From Dromiciops gliroides (taxonomy: Eukaryota > Chordata > Mammalia > Microbiotheria > Microbiotheriidae), in the NCBI RefSeq assembly GCF_019393635.1, contig NC_057862.1:89904159-89968158 (forward strand): DNA of 64,000 nt. Reading direction: 5' to 3'. Of the stretch, positions 11,445 to 22,771 are shown piece after piece. Under the pieces are notes generated by a model. That model had not been told where the DNA came from. It worked only from the letters and a program-made list of their open reading frames with translations, and did no database searches. Position numbers and translations under genes: made by a program. The number at the start of each line of letters is the position of its first letter. Within the stretch, counting starts at the first letter, position 1.

Positions 11445-11600
11445 AGTGACTGAATAATAAAAGCCATTTACATAACACTTTAAAGTTTACAAAGCTCTGA
11501 CATCCATGATTGTTAGTTGTCCATATTTTATAGAGGAAGAAACAGGCCCAGAGAAGCAGTATCCCATTTAAGCCCAGGAATGACAGAGTCTAGAAGCATA
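11445..11600 (-). repeat. MIR-type relic (antisense)
   Basis: CATAACACTTTAAAGTTTAC, TTATAGAGGAAGAAACAGGC and CCAGAGAAGCAGTATCCC follow the antisense MIR order. Confidence 0.6.
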
Positions 11601-12840
11601 CATAAGATAAGTCTGGAAAAGGTGTGAGCCTTGTCAAAGGACAATGATGGTACTTGAAAATGGAGCCTGAAAGATGCCAATAACCATTGTGGGATTCCAT
11701 TTCATTGTAATTGACCACATTCTTCACAGTTTTCACTGCCTGCTGTCATGTTCCTCACTGGGGACTTTGACTAGACTTATTGACCCCTCCCCAAAGAATG
11801 TATTATTCCATTCAGCTATAGCAAGAGTAGAGTCATCTGCCACAAAGACCAGAAAATTGGCTGCCTGAATTATGCTCATTCTGACTCCCTATTTCACTGT
11901 GGGCAACTTTCTTGACTTCTCTAGGATGTGAAGATATTAATGTTTACTGCCTACCTGGGGTGGCTGGCATCTAATTAATTAAATGTTTGCAAAAAGGACT
12001 CAAAGGGTTTCTGACAAGTGCTCTGGAAGAGCCTAAAGCTGCTATTGCTTATATAAGATAGAATAGAGCTGCTCCCTCATGATTCTGGTGAATAACAAAT
12101 AAGAGAGTGTCTCCTGTCAACTGATGGACTTATTTTATTTTCAACTCCTCTGGGCTTGGTGAAAGCTTACTTCATTCTCTGTGGAGATTTCAATGTCAAA
12201 GGGACAGAAACATGGAAAAATGAATAAAATGCATAGGACATGAAACTGAGGAAACAAGATGAGACTCCATTTGGAAGGCTGGTTTGCCATCTTGATTCTG
12301 CCTTACCCCTCACTCTTTAGTGTCTAGGCATATGTATGTATGTGCACATGTGTATTTTCTAAACACAAATGTATTTACTCTGTATTTAGGGGGTGTAATA
12401 TATATTCAAAAGCACTGTAAAGATCTACAATGTTTTTGACTGATTTCATAAATGACCAGCCAGCACAGCCTGCAGTATAGGAGTTGGTATATATGAAAGA
12501 ATGTGAAAAGATTGAAGTTAAACAAAGATGACAAAAACTCATGAATCATCCCCTATTTTTCTGTAATCTCTAATCTCATTTCTAATCTCATTTTGTAATC
12601 TCTAATGTGAGATTTAAAATTGCATATACAAGCATTAAACTCCCCCTTTTAACTTTTCCCTCATATATCTCCCAGACCACTAAGAAAAAGAAGCCTCTGA
12701 ACTTAAATCTGTGAGGGATTAGTTTTTATTGCTTGGGAATTAATTAGACAACAAAAGGTGATACCAATTAGGGAAATAGGGAAGTAGAAATACAAATGAA
12801 TAATCTTAGATCTAAACTTAGTCTATTTTCCTTTATAAAA
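11601..12840. other. Single-copy-looking DNA
   Basis: No gene seen. 12550-12615 has a short local repetition of TAATCTCTAATCTCATTTC-type units. Confidence 0.4.
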
Positions 12841-13080
12841 CTCACTGAATCCCGAACTGCCTGCCAGGCTGAGAACCAGCACACATGCGCGCTGCCACGG
12901 CTAAGTTTAAAAAATCAGAGCGCCCCACTTCCGTTCCTCCTCTGGCCAGTTCTCCAGGCAGCAGCAGGCGCATGGCCGCCCATCACAATCTCCTCCCCAA
13001 AAGGGCGGTCCTTCAAAAGCCACTTCACTAGCATGCGCTCAACTCTCAAATGATTCAGCTAAAACTTCCGTGTTTTACCA
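12841..13080. promoter_or_regulatory. Isolated CpG cluster with promoter-like motifs
   Basis: I count 11 CpGs in 240 bases, far above the rest of this CpG-poor window, with GC near 50%. It contains ATGCGCGC (about 12886), ACTTCCGTT and ACTTCCGTG (ETS-type cores) and GCATGCGC (about 13032, an NRF1-type core). No open frame of recognisable identity follows. It could be a promoter for an unannotated non-coding transcript, a CTCF-like or enhancer element, or a less decayed repeat remnant. Orientation is unknown. Confidence 0.35.
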
Positions 13081-13229
13081 CACTAATATTCATCTTCATT
13101 CTCATGCCACTATACTTGATCAGCTCCTCATTACCACCTAACAGGTTTTTTAAAAATTTATCTTAACATATTAATAGACTTTTACCTGGTTTTCCTACCT
13201 CTATACTCCCCACTCCAGAATGTACATTA

Positions 13230-13685
13230 TGTCCACTGCCAGCCTAATTTTCATTCATGTGCAAGTTTGCTTATAGCATTCCAATGCTAGCAAAACTTTT
13301 ATGATTCTTCACTGACTACTGTGCAAAGTCCAGACTCCTTATCCTGGATTTGAAGCCCTCCAAAATCCAATGTTAGCCTAATCTTTCCAAATGTAGTTCA
13401 TACTACTCCCCTTTGCACATCTCTTCTCCACCCAAGTTGGACTATTCAACTGCCACCAAATGTTTACTACACTTCTACCTTTGAAGTCTCTTTATTCTGC
13501 TCCCTAGGCTTATAATATATATTGCCTAAACCTGACTGTTGATTTCATATCCTATCTTTAGTGTTACTTCCTCCATGAAACTTTGCTAATCTCTTTAGCT
13601 GAAATTGATATTTTTTTCTCTTCTGATTTCATAGCACTTTTCAATTATCTTATCAATTGTACTATTCTGCTTTAGAAGGAAAAAA
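13230..13685 (+). repeat. L2 LINE 3' region (sense)
   Basis: CCAGACTCCTTATCCTGGAT, TTGAAGCCCTCCAAAATCCA, TACTTCCTCCATGAAACTTT, CTGATTTCATAGCACTTTTC and TCAATTGTACTATTCTGC follow the L2 sense consensus order. Confidence 0.65.
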
Positions 13686-13689
13686 AAAT

Positions 13690-14075
13690 GATACAGTGGG
13701 AAAAGTCCTAGCTCTGGACTTATAGGAACTGGGTTGAAATCTGCATTTGATGTTTACTCCCTATGATACTTACTACTTATGTGATTTGAACAAATAACAG
13801 CCACCAAGAAACTATGTTATAGAAATTCTTGTTCTGTATCATAAATTTTTTAAAAAATCATAATCTTGGGGCAGCTAGGTGGTGCAATGGATAGAGCACC
13901 AGCCCTGGAGTCAGGAGTACCCGAGTTCAAATCCGGCCTCAGACACTTAACACTTACTAGCTATGTGACCCTGGGCAAGTCACTTAACCCCAACTGCCTC
14001 ACTTATTTTAAAAAAAAAATCACAATCTCTCCAGGGTTCAGTTTTCTCATCTGTAAAATGTTGAGTTGGGTTCAC
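13690..14075 (+). repeat. MIR-type SINE (sense), split by a younger SINE
   Basis: Left half: CTAGCTCTGGACTTATAGGA, then ACTTATGTGATTTGAACAAA. Right half: CAGTTTTCTCATCTGTAAAA and TGTTGAG. The SINE at 13867-14016 separates them. Confidence 0.65.
13867..14016 (+). mobile_element. tRNA/CORE-SINE (full length)
   Basis: GGGGCAGCTAGGTGGTGCAA through CTTACTAGCTATGTGACCCT and CCCCAACTGCCTCAC, with an A tail. Flanking duplications AAATCATAATCT (13855-13866) and AAATCACAATCT (14017-14028) differ at one base. Confidence 0.93.
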
Positions 14076-14561
14076 CTGACATTATGGATCATACCTCTGA
14101 AACTCTTGATTTTATATGCATATTTTATGCAACTGAACATGAATAGTGGGCAATCCATTGATTATTCCCTCATTCTTGTTATGTGACTGGTCCTCCTCCT
14201 TTTAATCATGCCTCTTCCTAATATGCAATTCATCATTTTAATATTACTGCTTGTTAACACCCACTATGTGACTTTCTATTGTCCTTTGTGGGTATCTGCA
14301 ACTATAATTCTTCAGAAACTCTGATATTCTCTGATTCAAAGTTTAATAGTCAAATAATATCAATAAAAAATATGGTTAAAAAGAGGGGCATTTGCTCCAA
14401 GGCAGGGGTTGGTGATTATTAATATCATGTCACAATTCCCCCAAATCACTTGAATTTGCTCTCTTCCTCATATGTAGTTCTTAGCTTAGTTCATTGTCCA
14501 TTTGGAATAACAGACCGGTTCTGCAGTCATTTAATGCCTACCTAGATTCTGCTGAGAGAAA
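14076..14561. other. Single-copy-looking AT-rich DNA
   Basis: No gene or repeat recognised. Confidence 0.4.
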
Positions 14562-15227
14562 TGATGTTTTTCTTCTTATATTAATAACCAATTATTAAAC
14601 TAGGATTATAGTTTTTCTTTCCAATTTCCTCATTCAGAAACTAGCCCTTGTAAGCTATTCAGCCAGTCTCTGAAGGACATTACGGATAGATGAGATTGCC
14701 CGAATCCTCTGGGTACATGCTTCTTGATCTTGGGTGGGACTCCACCCAACCAGAAGACCTTACAAACAGAATCTAATCTAGATGAGTTCTTGTCCTTAGG
14801 AAAAAAGCCCTTGTCCTTGGACCTTTCCATTAGAATTTAGAGTGACTCAGTTTACGAAGGGGAAAACCAACAAGGGTGGTCTGGGTAGAGGTGGATTCTT
14901 TTGTCCAAATTGCTAGAGGGGGCTGAGTTTCATGATTAGATTATATGTTCAGCAGGAGCAGCTGAAGACTTTTTTCTCACTTCCTCATTAATATGTTCCC
15001 CCCCCCCCTCCCCTGCTCATTGATTGTTAACTATTCAGAGTTGGTTTCTACCTTCAGGGACTCTCCCTTTCCTAAAAGCTGTTTAAGCATTCAGTGTTCT
15101 CCATGGGGGAGGGGGGTGACTTTGGTTTCTGAGAAAACTATGGACCTTAATTTATTGTTTGCTAGCTATAATTAATAAATTATTAATTACCCAAAAATTA
15201 TGTTTCTCAGACTTTTCATTCATCTCA
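14562..15227 (+). mobile_element. Solo endogenous retroviral LTR, copy B
   Basis: Runs from TGATGTTTTTC to CATTCATCTCA (TG...CA). Three blocks align in order with copy C: CAGCCAGTCTCTGAAGGACA with TAGATGAGATTGCCC, TTCCATTAGAATTTAGAG with GAAGGGGAAAACC, and the terminal AATTAATAAATTATTAATTA. It carries a C-run near 15000-15013. No obvious TSD, and no internal retroviral genes adjacent. Confidence 0.65.
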
Positions 15228-15282
15228 TTGGATAACAGGTCTCTTCATCAGTTTGATTTTTCCAGTGTTAGAAATTATACTG

Positions 15283-15531
15283 AATTTGTTGTTTAGTCAT
15301 TTTCAGTCTTTGTGACCCCATTTGAGGTTTGCCTGGCAAAGATACTACAGTAGTTTGCCATTTCCTTCTCCAGCTCATTTTACAGATGAGGACATTGAGG
15401 CAAACGGGGTTAAGTGACTTGTTCATTGTCACACAGGTAGTAAGTGTCTGAGGCAGGATTTGAACTCAGGAAGAGGAGTCTTCCTGACTCCAGGCTTGGC
15501 ATTCTATCTACTGTGCCACCTACATGCCCCA
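15283..15531 (-). mobile_element. CORE-SINE with LINE-type tail (antisense)
   Basis: GTTGTTTAGTCATTTTCAGT, TTTGCCTGGCAAAGATACTA, GGGGTTAAGTGACTTGTTCA, GATTTGAACTCAGGAAG and CTGTGCCACCTACATGCCCC, in antisense order. Confidence 0.82.
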
Positions 15532-15554
15532 ACAAATATGTATTGAACACCTAA

Positions 15555-15665
15555 AAGGATATAATATGTACTACACACTTACACAAATTATAATATATGT
15601 ATATAAAATATATACTATACTTATATATTTGTGAATATATATAAATATATTTATATAATATATAA
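15555..15665. repeat. AT-rich degenerate (TA)n tract
   Basis: Almost pure A/T from about 15585 to 15665 with repeated ATATAT units. Confidence 0.65.
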
Positions 15666-17237
15666 CTTAGATCAATATCTAGAAAACACTGAGGGTATAG
15701 ACCAAGGTTGTGAAATTGAGCCTGGGATGACACTGTTAGAAATGGCAGAGATGTAGGGAGAGACCTGAAGACAATTTCCCTACAGCTCTGGTTCCTACCA
15801 GAGTTTACTAAATGTAGTGTCAATATGGAGAATGAAGTGACTCAGAAGGGACTTCTTGTAGTTTCTAGTCTCAAATAACCTGCAGCAAGTTTGAATAATG
15901 TCTTTCTTATTTCCACTGTCTTAAGAGTAGAATGGAATTGGACTCAGAACCTTCTTTGTAGGAACAGGAATGATATCTTTCAGAAAATACCTGGGAAACA
16001 TACTGGTTTTGTGATTCAATTTGTTTCTGTTTAGATTGAACATCTTTTACCTTCCATCCTTGTGTCATTTCTTCCTTTTTTTGTTATTTATTGGAAATGG
16101 GGGTTTAGAGCTATGGTGGACCTCAGCAGATCTATGAGTTTGGATATATACCTTTCAGAAGGCCTGATCTACATAAAAATGAACAGTATGGCAGCTGTGT
16201 GGCGATTCAGTGACTAGAAATTATTTTCCCCCCTAATTTTTATAAAATTTTGATGCTATGTGACAATATGCTAGATGATGCTATAAATTAATTGAAATAT
16301 AGACCATGTGATTTGTTGAAATTATATAATACTTGTGCATTGTGGCATCTATCAGATTTCCCATTTCCATTGATGAATTTTAATGGGTCATAGTATTTCT
16401 ACCAACTGTTGGTTTGTTCTATTGACACATGGGATATAGCAGCTTTATAGCAGTGTTAACAGGGTCCCAGAACATCACATAGGAAATGCACCAGGATTGC
16501 AAGTAATTACTGATTGTAGCAGTTTATTATGAAAATACAAAAACATTACTATGATTTAACTTTGCCTAATTATGTTTCTGAGCAGTAGTTGTTAAGAAAT
16601 AATGACCTTTTGTTCATTGCAAAATGCTACATCATCTCTGTAGCAATTGTCTCTATTTCCATCTGCCACTATGGTTCTTTGGTTCCAAGTTATTCATTTC
16701 CTCCATTGATTGACTACCTTAGTCATTATGTCTTAAGAAAAGACAACAAGAAAGTGAGAATTTCTGGGGGTTTTGTGACATTTTAGCAATAAACTGGAAA
16801 TGCCCAGCCTAGCAATGTTGCTCATAAACAGAAACAGATTCAATTGAACTACTAGCAAAAGTCATTCTCTACCCCACTTCTTACCATATTCTCTGTAAGA
16901 TGTTCATTTCTGGCCCACCCCCATCACTGTCACTCTTTCTGTTTGCCTGGCTAAGTTTAAACAGGGACCAAAGAACATGACCCCTCTTGGGAAAGCTCTA
17001 TATACTGGTAAAGTCTGGCTCTGTAGATGGATACAGCCCAAAACTTAGTGTCTAAGACCAGGGAGAAAGATAAGAAACTAATGAGAGCTGGTTTTACAGA
17101 AAGATATATTAGACACAATGAGGTACACACAAGAGACAGGGAGAAAGCATTTTGATTATATAAGCAGAATTTGTATAGGAAAGGGGTGGGGAAAGGAGGA
17201 ATCAATTTGGAAAACTGGGTTTTACTAAAAGAGAAGA
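15666..17237. other. Single-copy-looking DNA
   Basis: No gene seen. 16191-16218 weakly resembles a SINE head but lacks the rest. TSD material for the next SINE is at the right edge. Confidence 0.4.
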
Positions 17238-17249
17238 CTAATAAGATGT

Positions 17250-17408
17250 TTTCGTTTGTTTGTTTTTGTGGGGCAATGAGGGTTAAGTGACTTGTCCAGG
17301 GTCACACAGCTAGTAAATGTCAGGTGTCTGAGGCCAGATTTGAATTCAGGTCCTCCTGAATCCAGGGCCAGTGCTTTATCCACTGTGCCACTTAGCTGCC
17401 CCCCTGGG
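17250..17408 (-). mobile_element. tRNA/CORE-SINE (antisense, full length)
   Basis: T-rich start, GGGGCAATGAGGGTTAAGTG, CACACAGCTAGTAAATGTCA and end CCACTTAGCTGCCCCC. Flanked by exact 12 bp duplications CTAATAAGATGT (17238-17249 and 17409-17420). Confidence 0.94.
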
Positions 17409-17420
17409 CTAATAAGATGT

Positions 17421-20100
17421 GATTGCATTGTTTCACCACACCTTAAGTCTTTATTCCTTGTCATTGACCTGTCTAGAGACCTAATTATTATCCTAGTTTC
17501 TTTAGGAATTTCAAATTCAAACTCCCTTTGTATATCAATTCTCATCATGCAGACATTCCCTTTTTTCTAATTACCCAGATATTAAAGATAATTATACACA
17601 CATAAAAGCTTTGAGACCAGTTTTCCAGCTGTCCATTGATCAATAGAATGAGATATTGATTTCAAATCCCCATTGAATTGTTATTGTGGTTCAATGTACT
17701 CCACAACCTTAGGTGAAGTGGAAACTTATGACAATCATTGGGTTCAATTAGGCCAATTACTTGATCAGAAATGTCTAAATAATGGAGACAAAAAGATGTA
17801 TTCACCTCAAGTTTCCCAAGTAATTGTTAAAATTCACCTTCCCTTGCATATGAAGACATAGCTTTTGGAAAGAGAATGTTTGAGATGGTTTTATAACTTG
17901 TTAATGAATTTACCCACTTTTCATTATCCTCCATTAATTTCCATACACTGGTATTCCAACCCCTCCAAATGTACCTTCTGGAATGTGTACAGAAAGGAGA
18001 ACAATTGAATGAATAAGTGCTGTATGCCTGCATTATAACTCTAAAAACATTGATAAATGGCACTTAATGTGTTCCATTATTTCTTGTAATATTGAGAATA
18101 CATTAACCTAGTTTGTTTAAAAAATAGAGGAGCCAGATTTTTCCTCTCTAGCTAACTTCAAAGCAAAAGTAGGTTTTTAAAAAATTATCCTGGAGAAATT
18201 GCACAACCACTTTCTTGTAGTTTCTGAAATAGCATAATGGGCATCAGTAACAGAAGAAAATCCAAGCCTATTATCATGGCTTCTAGCCATCAGACAGAAA
18301 CAGCTGTGTGCACACAAACAATCTGTATCACTGATGAAAGGACGGGGATGGAATCCAAAGGACTTTGCTGTTGGAGCACTTTACATTCAGCCTCCATCAT
18401 ACCAGATATAAAAACTATTGGTGATGGAGAAAGTCAAAGACTGCAATGCTGTCATTTTCAGGTTAAATGCTTTTGCCACATTGAGCAGGGTATGATGGCT
18501 GGTTCTGAGGCCAGGAATGAATACAGAGGATAAAGAAGGAAAAATCACTTTGTGAGAGACTCAGATTTCTTACCATTCCTCAATGCAAGGAAAACATTGA
18601 GAGCAAAAGATAAATGCCTCGCTGTGTTTTGGACCCATATCATGATTAGAGGTTTGGGCTCTCATCTATTTGACATCTGAGGCCCATTGGCCTTTGCCAA
18701 GGGATAGCTGAGGGTCTTCATACAGATTGAAAAAGGAATATAATTTCCATGGATATTAAATGGCTCTTAATTCTTAAAAAGGCTTTGGTGGCAATTGAGA
18801 ACATATCCATTACATTTCTAATAAATGCTTGTTGGATTTGATGAGACTGGATTTGTACCCACCTTGAGTGAACAAGCATCCTGTGGGAACATTAGGAAAG
18901 ATGCATTCCTGGCTTCTAGTTCTGGTTATTAATTGAGGACCACTGAACACAATTTGCCCTTGTCTAAGGGGGAAAACATAAACTTTCCAAGGACACATAT
19001 GAAAATTTCCTCTCATCAGAAGTCAGTCTCAGATTTCTTGAAGATTGATGATGTTGTTTAAAATGGATAGTAATTGCATTTAATTACACCAGACAGCTTG
19101 TGAGCCTTCATGTTTTCTGTACTGATTGTTGGTGATAAAACTATAGCAATGAATTATTTTAGAAAACAGGATGAAGCTGGGGAAATAGTTTGTTTCGATA
19201 TGATATCATAATAATGCAGAGGTGTTTTTTCTCTAAGTTTTTCTGCTTATTTATGATTTTCTGTTCAATCATTCTAACAGCTGGCACAGTGAAAGCATTA
19301 TTCCCAAGCTAGTTATTGATGGTGAGTGCGATTTGAAATGCTCTACTATACTTAATATTGGATCATTGGGAGCTATTTCCCTAAAAGTCAACCTCAAGAA
19401 GACAAAACGCTTGCAGATACTGAATTTATTTGAAAGGCAATCTCCTTTTCACAATTTGAACTTTTTCAATTCTTTCAGGTAATTTAACCTTTCAAAGCAA
19501 ACATTTTACAACTTCCACAGGTAAAACCAATTTTAGCATATACCTGACCTGTGTTATCACAACAATGAAGGGCAGAGCTGTTGGGACAAGAAGGTAGTAA
19601 CTATTGCCAAAAGCCCCCCTGAGGGCACTTGTCTCCCACTTTCTGACTTGCTGCAGGTATCAGATAAAAGGAAGCCAGCAACTTTGCTTATGAAGTAGGT
19701 TGGGCTTTTTCTTCATGGAGCACTGCATGGAGTTGTAGGAGTCTAATGTTCCTGGGTGGCTTTCCCACTTTGTGTATTATCTTATCACATATGTATCTAT
19801 AAAAGTCTTGTACATTTGGCCAGGTGACAAGCTGCCCAGAGTCTTGGGCTTATAGAACATCAAAAGGTCAGATGATGATGATTCTGTTATGATGTCAGCA
19901 GCACTTGTCTCCTTGAGAACACTCTTGGAGCCATTTCTTATTTTCTTATCCACTGTGGGAGGGGAGGTTGAAAGATATAATTTTTTTTTGCTCACTTTAA
20001 GAACTAAGATCCTAAGATTTTAAGTTTTGAAAGCCATATTCCTTTCTTCTTAAACTTGGATACTCTACAAAAGTTCCTTTAGTAAAGTCATTCTGTGATA
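17421..20100. other. Long single-copy block; candidate conserved non-coding DNA
   Basis: About 2.7 kb with almost no recognisable repeat in a repeat-rich neighbourhood; a weak L2-like tail (AATAAATGCTTGTTGGATTT) sits near 18820. 19040-19480 is rich in homeodomain-type TAATTA/ATTA cores, such as GCATTTAATTACACC at about 19076. The 98-codon ORF at 18237-18533 lies inside it without splice or domain support. Conservation cannot be judged from one genome. Confidence 0.35.
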
Positions 20101-20107
20101 ACTGTTA

Positions 20108-20240
20108 ATATGTTGTAATTGAATCAACAAGGATTTATTAAGTATTTAACAGAGCATGCCAGACAGTGTGCTGAGCACAGGGGATACAAAAAAGGAGCAA
20201 AAAACACAATATCTGATCCTCAAAGAACCTCATCATTAAA
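20108..20240 (-). repeat. L2 LINE 3' end (antisense)
   Basis: GAATCAACAAGGATTTATTA, ATGCCAGACAGTGTGCTGAG and CAGGGGATACAAAAAAGGAG. Confidence 0.65.
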
Positions 20241-20385
20241 AGCATAAAATCTTCCTGGCAACTGCATATGGTCAATTCCCCATATAAAGATTTTCCAACA
20301 GTATTAAACGTCCCCCTGATGTGTTCTTTCATTTAATATAATTTCTTTCTGTTACTAGTTAATGTTTGGTAGAATACTCCTGTAG

Positions 20386-20402
20386 GTATGTATGTATGTA
20401 TG

Positions 20403-20464
<62 letters not shown>

Positions 20465-20471
20465 CACACAC
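20386..20471. repeat. Compound (TATG)n(TA)n(TG)n(CA)n microsatellite
   Basis: Four phases in order: GTATGTATG units, about 14 TA units, about 14 TG units, then ACACACAC. Likely polymorphic. Confidence 0.95.
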
Positions 20472-20990
20472 AAAGTACAACACTTTTTTTTCACTTATTT
20501 GGTTCTGTCAGTAGAAATATTAGAATTGATGGGACCTTCTGAGTTATCTTATTAGCAACAAATGTAAGTGTAGAAAAACATAGCTAACGCAGGGCACCAG
20601 GGAGAAACTTTAGATTTGCTGATGGCTGGTTTAGGGAAAGAGACAACATTTCAGCTCTCTTTACATTGCTTTCAATGCTAGTATACTCTTGTCCAACTGG
20701 GTGATATTTTGAAAGGTACAAAGGCAACATGTAGAAGATTAAGGAAACTAATTGCCAAGAAAAACTGCAGGAAACATACAATGGCTCCCCTGTAATGACC
20801 TATATTTTCCTTTCAATGTCCTTTGGTGCTATTGTCTATGTCCCTCAGTATACTTTCAAGGAAAGCAGTCAGAATTACATGTTACATCCTTCTTAAAATA
20901 TTTAAATGACTTCTTCAATTAGGGGCCTAAAATAGAGAAAAAAACCTTTAACATTTCAAAGAAATAAAGACCTTTGGAATACTTCCTCAG
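20472..20990. other. Single-copy-looking DNA
   Basis: No gene or repeat recognised. Confidence 0.4.
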
Positions 20991-20994
20991 ACCA

Positions 20995-21150
20995 TCTTAG
21001 GCTGGTGTGATAAGAGGACATACTACATTGGAATTCTGAGTTTGAGTTTCAGAGTTGTTACCTGAGACGTGTCACTTCTCTACAAGTCTGAGTTCCGTAC
21101 ATTTATAAATTGAAATGAGACTAAGAGGTGATCTGAGCAATAATGATGGT
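20995..21150 (+). repeat. MIR-type relic (sense)
   Basis: GGACATACTACATTGGAATT, TTGTTACCTGAGACGTGTCA and ATAAATTGAAATGAGACTAA weakly follow the sense MIR order. Confidence 0.45.
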
Positions 21151-21199
21151 TACTAGAGATTCAGACTAAAAGCTATGCATCTGATCTGCCCATCTATAG

Positions 21200-21380
21200 G
21201 GATATTATCCAGGGGTAGCAATCTCTGTTTTACACTTAGGCCAGCTCTCTCATTTGACAGATGAGGGAACTTCAAGCTAGAATGGGGAATTGACTTATTC
21301 CAAGTCACAATTGGTAAGTGTCAAAGCTGGAACTCAAACCCAGGACTCTAAGTGTTCTAACCTTTCAAATCTACCAGCCT
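21200..21380 (-). repeat. MIR-type relic (antisense)
   Basis: TTTGACAGATGAGGGAACTT, CCAAGTCACAATTGGTAAGT and GCTGGAACTCAAACCCAGGA. Confidence 0.65.
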
Positions 21381-21414
21381 AAGCATATCTAAGGAAACCT
21401 TCCATAGGACCTTT

Positions 21415-21676
21415 TTTCTTTGGAGGGCTAAAATTCAGTTGGGGAATGGCCAAGTAAATTGTGGTAATTCAGAACAACCTAGGAAGCCTTGCATGAACTG
21501 ATACAGAGTGAAGTGAGCAGAACCATGAGAGTAATTTATACTATGATCATGAGAACATAAGGAAAGGCAACGTGGAAGGACTTCAGAACTCTAATCAATG
21601 CAGTGTCCAGTCATGACTTCAGTAAGCTAATGATGAAGTATACCTTCCATAACTTAGTAAAGAGGTGATAGACTAG
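21415..21676 (+). mobile_element. Marsupial L1 3'-end fragment (sense)
   Basis: CAGTTGGGGAATGGCCAAGT, AAATTGTGGTAATTC and CATGAACTGATACAGAGTGA followed by AGTGAGCAGAACCATGAG match the same block as 2520-2850 and 57806-58260. Confidence 0.65.
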
Positions 21677-21872
21677 AGCAATCTTTAACCTTTTTTGCAT
21701 CATGGACCCCCTTGGGTAGTCTGGTAAAGCCTATGGATCTCTTCTTAGAATAATATTTTAAATTCATAAAATAAAATCCATAGTATTATGAAGGAAATCA
21801 ATTAAATTGAAATATAATTATCCAAATATTTTTTTAAAAAGAAATTTACAAATCCAAGTTTAAGAGGAATAG
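21677..21872 (-). mobile_element. Short hAT-like DNA transposon (same family as 5384-5851)
   Basis: Starts CAATCTTTAACCTTTTTTGC, then CATGGACCCCCTTGGGTAGT and CTGGTAAAGCCTATGGATCT, and ends near CCAAGTTTAAGAGG. Its reverse complement aligns with both halves of 5384-5851. Confidence 0.6.
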
Positions 21873-21974
21873 GATAAGATATATATTCAAATCTGGCTAA
21901 TGTGTCAAATGTTAAAGCTAATTGATGTTAGTTAGTTAAAAGAAACTGAGGTGCTACTTAATGATGGCTAATAA

Positions 21975-22008
21975 GGGCAGGGGTGGGGTGGGGTGGGGGT
22001 GGGGGGCT
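21975..22008 (+). repeat. G-rich tract, G-quadruplex-capable
   Basis: Five runs of four or more G separated by single T residues (GGGGTGGGGTGGGGT and so on). This satisfies the usual G4 pattern on the plus strand. Confidence 0.7.
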
Positions 22009-22577
22009 CTGCTCTATGCCATTTAAGAATAAATATCCCAAACCCTTCAAAGTACCTTAGAACCATAAGGTTCATATGCAGCTGGTCTGGCTCTGGGATT
22101 GTAAGCTTACATATTTTTTACAGTTAAATTATCCTTTCCCTTCCTTGCCACCCTTGCTCTTCATTCCAAGTCCCAGTAAGAGAAGACACCTAGATATTTT
22201 AAAGTGACTATCAATTCTGGCCACTTTTTGTTCCATTCCCACTAGGTTTCTGAAGCTAAAAGCAGTAAAGAACTCATATATTTTGTGCATTTTCATTTAT
22301 GGAAAAGCTGATGAGGTTTTGTTACTGCCTCTAAGACCTGACACTAATCAGTATGGAGTATGCCAGAGGCATCCATGATTACCCAGAGTTCTCTCTCTTC
22401 TTTCAGTGCTTGGGGTTGGGAAGTGCCATTTTATGCAACACTCTAGGCTTACTTCTCTGATTACACAAAGAATCCTCACCTTCATCACCTATGTCTGCAA
22501 TGGGGAGGCGGGGGAGTGGGTGGAAAGAGGTGGTGAAAGCATAACAAGGAATGTTAGACAGTTTTCTGTCTGCCATC
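22009..22577. other. Single-copy-looking DNA
   Basis: No gene or repeat recognised. Confidence 0.4.
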
Positions 22578-22585
22578 CTCTAGCA

Positions 22586-22771
22586 CAGAGCTTCTTAAAC
22601 TGTGGGTCGGTGGCCGCATATGGTATCCTGTAACTGAATGTGGGGGTTGCGAAAAATTTGCCAACAGTAAAATGTTATATATACCTATTTTATACACCTA
22701 TATAACTGGGTTTGTGTAAAAATATTTTGGGTAAAAAGGGGTCACAAGTGGAAAAAGTTTAAGAAGCCTTG
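22586..22771. mobile_element. Small hAT-like MITE with terminal inverted repeats
   Basis: CAGAGCTTCTTAAACTGTGG at the left and AAGTTTAAGAAGCCTTG at the right are inverted. Flanks CTCTAGCA (22578-22585) and CCCTTGCA (22772-22779) agree at 6 of 8, as expected for an old 8 bp hAT duplication. It is 186 bp and has no coding capacity. Confidence 0.65.

Noticed and set aside
13867..14016. tRNA gene in the SINE head
   Set aside because: The B-box-like GAGTTCAAATCC is the tRNA-derived part of a SINE; there is no intact cloverleaf, and it recurs many times.
13866..14186. 106-codon ORF beginning MGQLGGAMDR
   Set aside because: The start is SINE sequence; the same N-terminus appears at every SINE copy (for example 57626-57853 and 45004-45219).
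16191..16218. SINE head fragment (GGCAGCTGTGTGGCGATTCAG)
   Set aside because: Only about 20 bases resemble the head and nothing of the core follows; a chance match is possible.
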